A stretch of 5,774 nucleotides of DNA. Source: Pseudomonadota bacterium. Lineage in GTDB: Bacteria > Pseudomonadota > Alphaproteobacteria > Sphingomonadales > Sphingomonadaceae. Positions 1 to 5,239 of the stretch are shown here, in pieces. The translations under genes and the position numbers were made by a program. The stretch is taken from assembly GCA_023426225.1 (NCBI GenBank), contig JAFABD010000014.1:1-5774 (forward strand). Reading direction: 5' to 3'. Below the pieces are notes generated by a model. The model was not told the origin of the DNA and made no database searches. It saw only the letters and a program-made list of their open reading frames with translations. Every line of letters begins with the position of its first letter. The first letter of the stretch is position 1.

Positions 1-2
1 AG

Positions 3-1387
3 TCGGTGACGGCGCTGACCGCGAGCGAGGTGACCAGCCTGCGCAACGGCATCGCCCAGATATCGCATGGAACACCGCGCCGCGCGGCAGCGCCGAGTTC
101 AAGCGCAGCCTGACCTATTGGGCGAACATCCACAGCTATATCGGCAAGCCGTGCTCGAACCCGCTGGCGCTCAACTATCCGGGGATGAGCGGGCTGACGG
201 TGCAGGGCGCGACGACCGACGACGAGAAGGCGACATGGTGCACGTGCCAGCATGGCACCGACCAGTTCCTGACCTGGCACCGCATGTACCTCTATTATTT
301 CGAGCAGGTGCTGCAGGCGGCGTCGGGCGACCCGAAGCTGCGGCTGCCCTTCTGGGACTATGAGACCGACGGGGCGATCCCCGACGTCTATCGCGCACCG
401 ACCTATCTCGACGCCGCGGGCAAGCAGGTGCCCAACCCGCTGGACGTCGGCAACCGCCAGGCGGAGCTCAACGCGGGCAAGGCCAAGCTCGACCCCGCGG
501 TGACGTCGACGAGCGGCGCGATGATCGAGACCGACTATCTGCGCTTCGACAATGCGCTGGAAAGCACGCCGCACGGCGCGGTGCATTGCGCGGTCGGCGT
601 GAAGAGCTGTCCCAGCGGCTATATGGGCTATGTTCCCACCGCGGGGAACGACCCGATCTTCTATGCCCACCACACCAATATCGACCGGCTGTACGAATGC
701 TGGCTGGCGGTCGACCAGGCGGCGCGGTTGCCGCAGGATCCGGCGATGCTGACGCAGCAATTCTCGTTCATCGACGGGACGGGCGCGCTGGTGACGCGCG
801 CGGTGGGCGACATGCTGACGACGCAGCAGCTCGGCTATCGCTATGCCGCAGGCGGCGGCTGCCCGACCGGCGCCGAGGCGGCCGCGCAGCGCACGCAGGC
901 CCGGCTGAAGACGCAGGTGACGGCGCCGCGCGTGTTCGCGCGGGCGGGGACGACGACGCTGAAGCGCGGGACGACGCTGGTCCCCCTCCAGATCACGCCG
1001 GCGCAGAACAAGGCGCTGCTCACCGCCAGTGCCGCGCCGAACGGCGCCGCGCCGCGGCTGGTGATCGACGGGCTGCAATATGACACGCTGCCGGGCGTGC
1101 TCTACAAGGTCTATCTGCAGAACAAGGCGGGCACGCGGCGCCTGCTGGGCGTCATCAACTTCTTCAACGCCACCGCGCCGCACGACCATGCCGGGCATGA
1201 CGGCGCGATGCCCGACACGCTCAACTTCGACGCGCGGGCGGCGATCGCGGCGCTGGGCGGCGGCGCCGGGACGCTGGTGATCGAGCCGAGCAGCGGCGTG
1301 ACCGGGACCACGCCGGCGCAGGCGGCCGAACAGGTCAATCCGGCGGCCAATGTCCGCTTCCGCTCGGCGCGGATCGAACTGCGCTGA
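3..1387 (+). CDS. Tyrosinase / polyphenol oxidase family protein, 5'-truncated and frameshifted
   Basis: Type-3 dicopper oxidase predicted to oxidise phenols or catechols to o-quinones. The N-terminus lies before the window. Bases 3-59 read in frame 3 as typical family sequence (LTASEVTSLRNGIAQ); homology then continues in frame 2 from base 62 (AWNTAPRGSAEFKRSL). CuA histidines are encoded at 131-133 (NIHSY), 251-253 (CQHG) and 278-280 (TWHRMYLYYFE). CuB histidines are at 572-574 and 584-586 (PHGAVH) and in the HH pair at 668-673 (FYAHHTNIDRLYECW). The Cys-x-His at 245-253 resembles the thioether-forming motif of fungal tyrosinases. From about 930 a second domain carries LVIDGLQYD, LYKVYLQN and GVINFF, as in the C-terminal (KFDV-type) domain of plant polyphenol oxidases, plus a small His-rich stretch (HDHAGHDG, 1181-1204). 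ATG 185 is unlikely to be the true start because it would drop the first copper histidine. The stop is TGA 1385-1387, overlapping the convergent M24 gene. Family assignment is secure; physiological substrate is unknown. Confidence 0.93.
   Translation, partial: GDGADRERGDQPAQRHRPDIAWNTAPRGSAEFKRSLTYWANIHSYIGKPCSNPLALNYPGMSGLTVQGATTDDEKATWCTCQHGTDQFLTWHRMYLYYFEQVLQAASGDPKLRLPFWDYETDGAIPDVYRAPTYLDAAGKQVPNPLDVGNRQAELNAGKAKLDPAVTSTSGAMIETDYLRFDNALESTPHGAVHCAVGVKSCPSGYMGYVPTAGNDPIFYAHHTNIDRLYECWLAVDQAARLPQDPAMLTQQFSFIDGTGALVTRAVGDMLTTQQLGYRYAAGGGCPTGAEAAAQRTQARLKTQVTAPRVFARAGTTTLKRGTTLVPLQITPAQNKALLTASAAPNGAAPRLVIDGLQYDTLPGVLYKVYLQNKAGTRRLLGVINFFNATAPHDHAGHDGAMPDTLNFDARAAIAALGGGAGTLVIEPSSGVTGTTPAQAAEQVNPAANVRFRSARIELR
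60..62 (+). other. Apparent one-base deletion (frameshift) in the tyrosinase gene
   Basis: The tyrosinase-like protein reads in frame 3 up to the CAG codon at 57-59 and in frame 2 from ATC at 62-64. The two bases AT at 60-61 are left as an incomplete codon. Family members commonly have a Met-rich stretch here, so loss of a G from an ATG codon would explain the shift. Without correction, frame 3 runs into a TGA at 108-110. This could be a real inactivating mutation or a base-calling or assembly error. Confidence 0.8.
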
Positions 1388-2126
1388 GCGGCGTCCGCGG
1401 CGACGCCGGTTGCTCGGCGTCGTCGCGGATCAGCCGTTCGTAGAAGCCGCCGAACGTCCCCGACGGGTCGATGAGGTGGATTTCGAGAATCCAGTGGCGC
1501 CGGCGGCCGTTGCCGTCGGGGTCGCGCAACCGCCCGGGATTGTCGGGCGCGATGCGGTTGGCCGCCTTGCCCCCCGGCAGGTGCGCATGGGGAAACTCGG
1601 CGACGACATGCCCGGCGATGCGCCCGCCGAACCGCCAGCCCGCCGCCGCGGCCGAGGCGCAGGCAAAGGCGTAGAGATCGGCGCCGCTGATGTCGGGATC
1701 GGCGCGGAAATGCGCGGCGACGGCATCGAACTGGCGCGGCAGCGCGGCGCAGAGCGCGTGCCGGACCGGATCGGCGCCGAGCGCATGGCTGTAGCCGACA
1801 TCGGCCTCCCACGCGCCGACGACGGGGCCGAGATCGAGAAAGACGATGTCGTCGTCCCCGATGACGCGCACCGGCGGATTGTCCGACGCGGTGGCGAGCG
1901 TGTTGGCACCCGCGCGGACGATGCGCTTGTGCCAGTGGCGCGTGACGCCGAACTCGGCCGCCGCCAGCGCCTGGATGTCGCGTTCGACCGCGCGTTCGGT
2001 CCGGCCGGGCGCGATCAGGCCGAGCGCGGCGATCCGGTCGAGCAGGTCGAGCGCGCGATCCTCGGCCGCGATCAGGTGGCGGCGGCGGGCGGCTTCGTCG
2101 AAGGGCGCGGGGGCGGGGCTGGACAT
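1335..2126 (-). CDS. M24 family metallopeptidase-like protein (methionine aminopeptidase / Xaa-Pro peptidase fold)
   Basis: Predicted cytoplasmic pita-bread-fold protein of 263 residues, short for Xaa-Pro aminopeptidases and close to a lone catalytic domain. Metal-ligand candidates are Asp98 (FLDLG) and Asp109 (WEAD), 11 residues apart as in methionine aminopeptidase. His173 and His180 (AGHVVAEFPH) are 7 apart, as for the His171/His178 pair of E. coli MetAP. Glu215 (ILEIHL) and possibly Glu230 (GGFYE) complete the set. The usual substrate-binding His about 18 residues before the first Asp is not evident, so peptidase activity is uncertain. The ATG at 2126 is chosen because it directly precedes the first family-like sequence and has a GGACGGGG stretch upstream; an in-frame ATG at 2138 is an alternative. 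The frame is open well upstream, but that extension passes through the tRNA gene. The last ~25 residues are low in domain character and run through the hairpin into the tyrosinase 3' end. Substrate is unknown. Confidence 0.85.
   Translation of the reverse strand: MSSPAPAPFDEAARRRHLIAAEDRALDLLDRIAALGLIAPGRTERAVERDIQALAAAEFGVTRHWHKRIVRAGANTLATASDNPPVRVIGDDDIVFLDLGPVVGAWEADVGYSHALGADPVRHALCAALPRQFDAVAAHFRADPDISGADLYAFACASAAAAGWRFGGRIAGHVVAEFPHAHLPGGKAANRIAPDNPGRLRDPDGNGRRRHWILEIHLIDPSGTFGGFYERLIRDDAEQPASPRTPLSAVRSAPSGSGHWPPD
1394..1429. terminator. Strong GC hairpin between the convergent tyrosinase and M24 genes (possible bidirectional terminator)
   Basis: Bases 1394-1408 pair with 1415-1429 to give a 15-bp stem (14 Watson-Crick pairs and one G-T) with a 6-base loop (GTTGCT). 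It begins 6 bases after the tyrosinase stop. No T-tract follows on either strand, so it is not a classical intrinsic terminator; it may act with Rho or as a 3'-end stabiliser. On the minus strand it is inside the M24 reading frame, covering residues of about 233-245. Confidence 0.55.
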
Positions 2127-2235
2127 GGCCCCGTCCATGCCAGCCGCAACGCCCCAGGACCAGTGCGGCAAGCGCGCCGAAGCCGGCGGGCGGGGCGGCG
2201 CGGGCAAAAAAGTGTCGCCCGTGCGAATTAGGGTG

Positions 2236-2264
2236 TTGACGCCTATCCGATCGTCGCCTAATCG
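2236..2264 (+). promoter_or_regulatory. Sigma-70-type promoter of tRNA-Glu
   Basis: TTGACG at 2236-2241 matches the -35 consensus in five of six positions. It is followed by a 17-base spacer and a -10-like TAATCG at 2259-2264. This places transcription start near 2270, about 12 bases before the mature tRNA 5' end, which is a normal leader length. The -10 is a weaker match than the -35. Confidence 0.65.
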
Positions 2265-2282
2265 GCCGCTCCACGCTTCGGC

Positions 2283-2358
2283 GGCCCCTTCGTCTAGCGG
2301 TCTAGGACGCGGCCCTTTCACGGCTGAAACACGGGTTCGAGTCCCGTAGGGGTCACCA
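2283..2358 (+). tRNA. tRNA-Glu (anticodon TTC)
   Basis: A full cloverleaf can be drawn. The acceptor 2283-2289 pairs with 2348-2354, with one G-T at the second pair. The D-stem is GTC 2292-2294 with GAC 2306-2308. The anticodon stem 2310-2314 pairs with 2322-2326 around the loop CTTTCAC, giving anticodon TTC at 2317-2319, which reads GAA/GAG. The T-stem ACGGG 2331-2335 pairs with CCCGT 2343-2347 around TTCGAGT. The discriminator is A2355 and the CCA end is encoded at 2356-2358. The gene lies between the divergent M24 gene and the converging recJ gene and appears to be its own transcription unit. Charged with glutamate, this tRNA serves translation and, in alphaproteobacteria, misacylation routes may also draw on the Glu pool. 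Confidence 0.96.
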
Positions 2359-2359
2359 C

Positions 2360-2387
2360 CCTTTCCGAGCATATGGCTCTGGAAAGG
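2360..2387 (+). terminator. Hairpin directly after tRNA-Glu, probable transcription end
   Basis: CCTTTCC (2360-2366) pairs with GGAAAGG (2381-2387), and GAG (2367-2369) pairs with CTC (2377-2379) with one bulged T. The result is a 10-bp stem around CATATGG, starting two bases after the encoded CCA. The following sequence is GC-rich with no T-run, so termination may need a helper factor or the hairpin may guide 3' processing. Confidence 0.55.
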
Positions 2388-2470
2388 CGGGTGCGGCAGA
2401 CGCACAGACGCGCCGCCCCCAACCGTCGTAATCCTTCCATCGCCCGAACGTCATTCCGAGCGCGCGCGCG

Positions 2471-2507
2471 GTTCGTGCCGATGGCTGTTCGTGCCGATCG
2501 TGCCGAT
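2471..2507. repeat. Short direct repeat in the tRNA-recJ spacer
   Basis: GTTCGTGCCGAT occurs exactly at 2471-2482 and 2487-2498. Its core CGTGCCGAT recurs a third time immediately after, at 2499-2507. The block follows an alternating GC run (2460-2470). The spacer from 2388 to 2545 otherwise shows no gene I can support. Confidence 0.6.
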
Positions 2508-2525
2508 CGGGGCCTGCGCGGGCTC

Positions 2526-2540
2526 GCGGCGATGCGCCGC
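2526..2540 (-). terminator. Small hairpin just downstream of recJ
   Basis: GCGGCG (2526-2531) and CGCCGC (2535-2540) form a perfect 6-bp stem with a 3-base loop, beginning 5 bases after the recJ stop on the minus strand. It has no T-run and is short, and such stems are frequent by chance in DNA this GC-rich, so it is only a candidate 3' end. Confidence 0.25.
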
Positions 2541-2545
2541 CGGGC

Positions 2546-4309
2546 TCAATCGGCCCAGGCGGCGTCCTCGACATGAAGTTCGGCGGCGGGACGGCTGCCC
2601 CAGTCGTCGATGCGCGCGCGGCCCGCGATCCACAGGCGGCGATGCGCGGGAGCCGAGAGAAGTGCGGCGCCGAGATCGGTCTCGGCCTGGCGGAATGCCA
2701 TCGCCTTGAGGCTGCGGCCGTCGTCGCCCGCGACGATCGCGCGGACATGGCCGTTGCCGACGACATCGGCGCGCACGACGCGGACCGGCCCGGCGGCGAC
2801 GCGCGGCGCGGGCCAGCCCATGCCATAGGGGCCGCCCGCCTCGAGCGCCTCGACCAGCGTCGGCGAGACGCCGGTGGCGGCGACGACCGCGTCGAGGAGC
2901 AGCGCGCGTTCGCCCATCGCCTGGGCGACGCGATCGCCGAGGCGCTCGTCGAGAAAGGCGGCGAAGGCGTCGATCGCATCGGCGGCGATCGTGACGCCGC
3001 ACGCCATCGCATGGCCGCCGCCCGCGATCAGCAGCCCGGCATCACGCGCGGCGAGCACCGCGGCGCCCAGATCGACCCCCGCGATCGAGCGCCCCGACCC
3101 CTTGCCGATGCCGTGTTCGTCGAGCGCGATGACGATCACCGGACGGCCGAGCCGTTCCTTGAGCCGCCCCGCGACGATGCCGATCACGCCGGGGTGCCAG
3201 CCGGGCGCCGCGACGACGGTGACGGCGCGCGCCGGCTGGGCGAGGCAGAGCGATTCGGCCTCGGCCTGCACCGCCGCCTCGATCGCGCGGCGCTCCTCGT
3301 TGAGCGCGTCGAGCTCGGCGGCGATCGCGCGCGCCTCGGCCGGGTCGCGCGTGGTGAGCAGCCGCACGCCGAGGTCCGAGCGTCCGACGCGCCCGCCGGC
3401 ATTGATGCGCGGCCCGAGCGCGAAGCCGAGATCGGTGCAGGTCGGCGCACGGGTGAGCCGCGACGCCTCGATCAGCGCGTCGAGGCCGATGTTGCGGCGG
3501 TGCGCCATCACCTTGAGCCCCTGCGCCACGAAGGCGCGGTTGAGCCCCCGGAGCTGGGCGACGTCGGCGACGGTGCCGAGCGCGACGATGTCGAGCAGGT
3601 CGAGCAGCCGCGGTTCGGGCCGGGCGGCGAAGAAGCCGCGCGCACGCAGCACGCGGACGAGCGCCGCGCCGAGCAGGAAGGCGACGCCGACCGCGGCGAG
3701 GTGGCCGTGCGCGGCGCCTTCGTCCTCGTCGAGCCGGTTGGGATTGATGACGGCATAGGCGCTGGGCAGCTCGGCGGCGCATTTGTGGTGATCGCACACG
3801 ATCACCTCGGCCCCCGCAGCCTGTGCCATGGCGAGCGCGTCGAACGCCTGCGCGCCGCAATCGACGGTGACGATCAGCGCCGCGCCCTCGTGCTTGAGCC
3901 GCACCAGCGCCTCGCCCGAGGGGCCATAGCCTTCCATCAGCCGGTCGGGGATATAGGGCCGCGCCTCGATCCCCAGATCGCGCAGCAGCAGGATAAGCAG
4001 CGCCGCCGAGGTCGCGCCGTCGACGTCGTAATCGCCGAAGATCGCGACCTGTTCGCGGCGTTCGACCGCGTCGGCGAGGCGTTCGGCGGCGCGGTCCATG
4101 TCGCGGAAGATCGACGGATCGGGCATGAAGGCGCGGATGCTGGGCGTGCGGTGCGCCTCGATCGCGTCGCGCGGGCAGCCGCGCGCGAGCAGCAGCTGGG
4201 TGACGAGGTCGTCGGGCGCGAATTGCGGATCGCGCGCATCGGCGGCGAGCCCTCGCCAGTGCCAGGGCTGGCCGAGGATCGAGCGATGGACGTTGAGGAC
4301 GGGGGACAT
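2546..4309 (-). CDS. recJ: Single-stranded-DNA-specific exonuclease RecJ
   Basis: 5'-to-3' single-strand DNA exonuclease of the DHH family, acting in the cytoplasm in RecF-pathway recombination, mismatch repair and base-excision repair. The 587 residues are close to the usual RecJ length. DHH motif I is FGDYDVDG (91-98; Asp93, Asp95, Asp97). Motif II is TVDCG (Asp150), motif III is CDHHK (Asp173-His174-His175) and motif IV is GTVADV (Asp249). The RecJ signature GPRINAGGR is at 299-307. The DHHA1 nucleic-acid-binding domain follows with HPGVIGIVAGRLKE (372-385), SGRSIAGVDL and GGGHAMACG (430-438). The C-terminal part, from about 480, with PYGMGWPAPR, fits the OB-fold domain. The ATG at 4309 is chosen because MSPVLNVHRSILGQPW matches RecJ N-termini and AGGGGG precedes it, though only one base from the start, which is unusually close. 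The gene lies 80 bases after the oxygenase stop, in the same direction, so a shared transcript is plausible. All catalytic residues are present. Confidence 0.97.
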   Translation of the reverse strand: MSPVLNVHRSILGQPWHWRGLAADARDPQFAPDDLVTQLLLARGCPRDAIEAHRTPSIRAFMPDPSIFRDMDRAAERLADAVERREQVAIFGDYDVDGATSAALLILLLRDLGIEARPYIPDRLMEGYGPSGEALVRLKHEGAALIVTVDCGAQAFDALAMAQAAGAEVIVCDHHKCAAELPSAYAVINPNRLDEDEGAAHGHLAAVGVAFLLGAALVRVLRARGFFAARPEPRLLDLLDIVALGTVADVAQLRGLNRAFVAQGLKVMAHRRNIGLDALIEASRLTRAPTCTDLGFALGPRINAGGRVGRSDLGVRLLTTRDPAEARAIAAELDALNEERRAIEAAVQAEAESLCLAQPARAVTVVAAPGWHPGVIGIVAGRLKERLGRPVIVIALDEHGIGKGSGRSIAGVDLGAAVLAARDAGLLIAGGGHAMACGVTIAADAIDAFAAFLDERLGDRVAQAMGERALLLDAVVAATGVSPTLVEALEAGGPYGMGWPAPRVAAGPVRVVRADVVGNGHVRAIVAGDDGRSLKAMAFRQAETDLGAALLSAPAHRRLWIAGRARIDDWGSRPAAELHVEDAAWAD

Positions 4310-4389
4310 GCCCCCTGCTTTACGAGGCGCGGCGGCGTGCTGTCGAGGGCGGGACTCGGTACGCGGGGGAACGCGCGCGGAGGCGCCGT

Positions 4390-5118
4390 TCAGCCGGTGA
4401 CGGCGTCGTCGCGGCCCGCGATATAGGTGCGGATCGGCTGGCGCAGCCAGGCGCGCTCGCGAAACCATTTGGTGATGACGTATTTGGTGCCCGCGAGCAC
4501 GCGCATCCCCTCGTGCAGCGTATCGTAATTGGGGCTCCCGTCGGGCGCCATGTTGTTCCAGATGACGAGTTGCCGCCGTTTCGGGCGGAAGCGGATGCCC
4601 GCGCGCGGGAACCAGGTGGCGCCGCCTTCCTCGACATCGTTGAGATAGACCATCGCGGTCCAGGTCCGCTGGCCGCCGCTTTCCTGCATCTGCGACCAAT
4701 AGGCGCTGTTTTCGTGGAAATAGTCGCAATGCGCGCGGAACTGCTGGCCGACGGCATAGCGCTGGCCCTGCATCGTCTCGGCATTTTCGGGCGGGATGCC
4801 GAGCAGTTCGGCGATGCGCGTGTCGATCCGCGCGACCTCATCGGTCCAGCGGTCGAGATCGGCGCTGTTGCTGGTGCGGTAATCGGGATCCTCGCTGGTG
4901 GCGAGCAGCGTCGACGGGCGCGCGCTGGCGTCGATCCGCGCGATCAGCGCGTCGCATTCGGCATCGGTGAGGAAGTCGGGATAGGTGAACATCTGCGCCG
5001 TCGCCACGTTCGCGCGGCGGACGGCGGGATTGGCTTCGAGCCGGGCGGCGACGTCGTGGCCGATCTGGGCGCGCAGCGGCGAGGGGCCGCCCGAGGGGGA
5101 TACGGTCTTCTTGCTCAC
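4390..5118 (-). CDS. Prolyl 4-hydroxylase-like 2-oxoglutarate/Fe(II) oxygenase
   Basis: Non-haem iron dioxygenase predicted to hydroxylate a protein or peptide side chain (proline in characterised relatives) while converting 2-oxoglutarate to succinate and CO2. The 242-residue product has the facial triad His130-x-Asp132 (FRAHCDYF) and His202 (TLHEGM). Lys212 in GTKYVITKWFRE is the likely 2-oxoglutarate anchor, 10 residues after the second His as in prolyl 4-hydroxylases. The core strands MVYLNDVEEGGATWFP (156-171) and QLVIWNN are typical. No signal peptide is seen, so it is probably cytoplasmic. The start is GTG at 5118; the nearby ATG at 5129 is out of frame and ends after four codons. Only a weak ribosome-binding site (GAAGC) precedes it. 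It is the first gene of a possible pair with recJ. The target protein cannot be told from the sequence. Confidence 0.9.
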   Translation of the reverse strand: MSKKTVSPSGGPSPLRAQIGHDVAARLEANPAVRRANVATAQMFTYPDFLTDAECDALIARIDASARPSTLLATSEDPDYRTSNSADLDRWTDEVARIDTRIAELLGIPPENAETMQGQRYAVGQQFRAHCDYFHENSAYWSQMQESGGQRTWTAMVYLNDVEEGGATWFPRAGIRFRPKRRQLVIWNNMAPDGSPNYDTLHEGMRVLAGTKYVITKWFRERAWLRQPIRTYIAGRDDAVTG

Positions 5119-5127
5119 GCGCTTCGC

Positions 5128-5162
5128 ATTGCCCGGCAGGGGGCGGATTGCAACCCGGCAAT
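5128..5162. promoter_or_regulatory. Imperfect inverted repeat upstream of the oxygenase gene
   Basis: ATTGCCCGG (5128-5136) and CCCGGCAAT (5154-5162) are inverted copies with one mismatch and a 17-base centre that itself contains the palindrome TTGCAA (5148-5153). It sits 10 bases before the oxygenase GTG start, where an operator or leader structure could act. No convincing -35/-10 pair is visible nearby, so this is only a candidate. Confidence 0.25.
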
Positions 5163-5206
5163 CGCCGGATGGACGGCGGGCCCCGACAGGCGCCGCCGGA
5201 GGCGGA

Positions 5207-5232
5207 CGGCCGGGGCATCGCCGCCCCGGCCG
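5207..5232 (-). terminator. GC-rich hairpin after the RcnB-like gene
   Basis: CGGCCGGGGC (5207-5216) and GCCCCGGCCG (5223-5232) form a perfect 10-bp stem with a 6-base loop, beginning 7 bases downstream of the RcnB-like stop on the minus strand. A second small stem, CCGCC/GGCGG (5193-5205), follows. No T-tract is present. The position suggests it marks the end of the RcnB-like transcript and separates it from the oxygenase gene. Confidence 0.5.
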
Positions 5233-5239
5233 GTGCCGC

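Noticed and set aside
185..1387. ATG 185 as the real start of the tyrosinase
   Set aside because: It would remove the first CuA histidine at 131-133, although family sequence is clearly encoded upstream to the window edge.
1350..2231. Plus-strand open frame of 293 codons antisense to the M24 gene
   Set aside because: The minus-strand product has coherent M24 motifs, whereas this one has biased composition and no recognisable motif.
2127..2405. N-terminal extension of the M24 gene to an ATG at 2405
   Set aside because: The extension translates the tRNA-Glu gene backwards and contains no family sequence; the M24-like protein begins at 2126 or 2138.
2353..2454. 33-codon minus-strand frame (MTFGRWKDYDGWG...)
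   Set aside because: No ribosome-binding site or recognisable family is seen, and its end overlaps the tRNA 3' end and the downstream hairpin.
2573..4426. Long plus-strand open frame of 617 codons antisense to recJ
   Set aside because: It is the mirror of a well-supported recJ gene in GC-rich DNA. Its product is Arg/Asp/Gly-rich with no domain, and long antisense frames are expected at this base composition.
4310..4729. N-terminal extension of recJ to a start at 4729
   Set aside because: It overlaps the oxygenase gene in another frame and has no RecJ-like sequence; RecJ similarity begins at the ATG at 4309.
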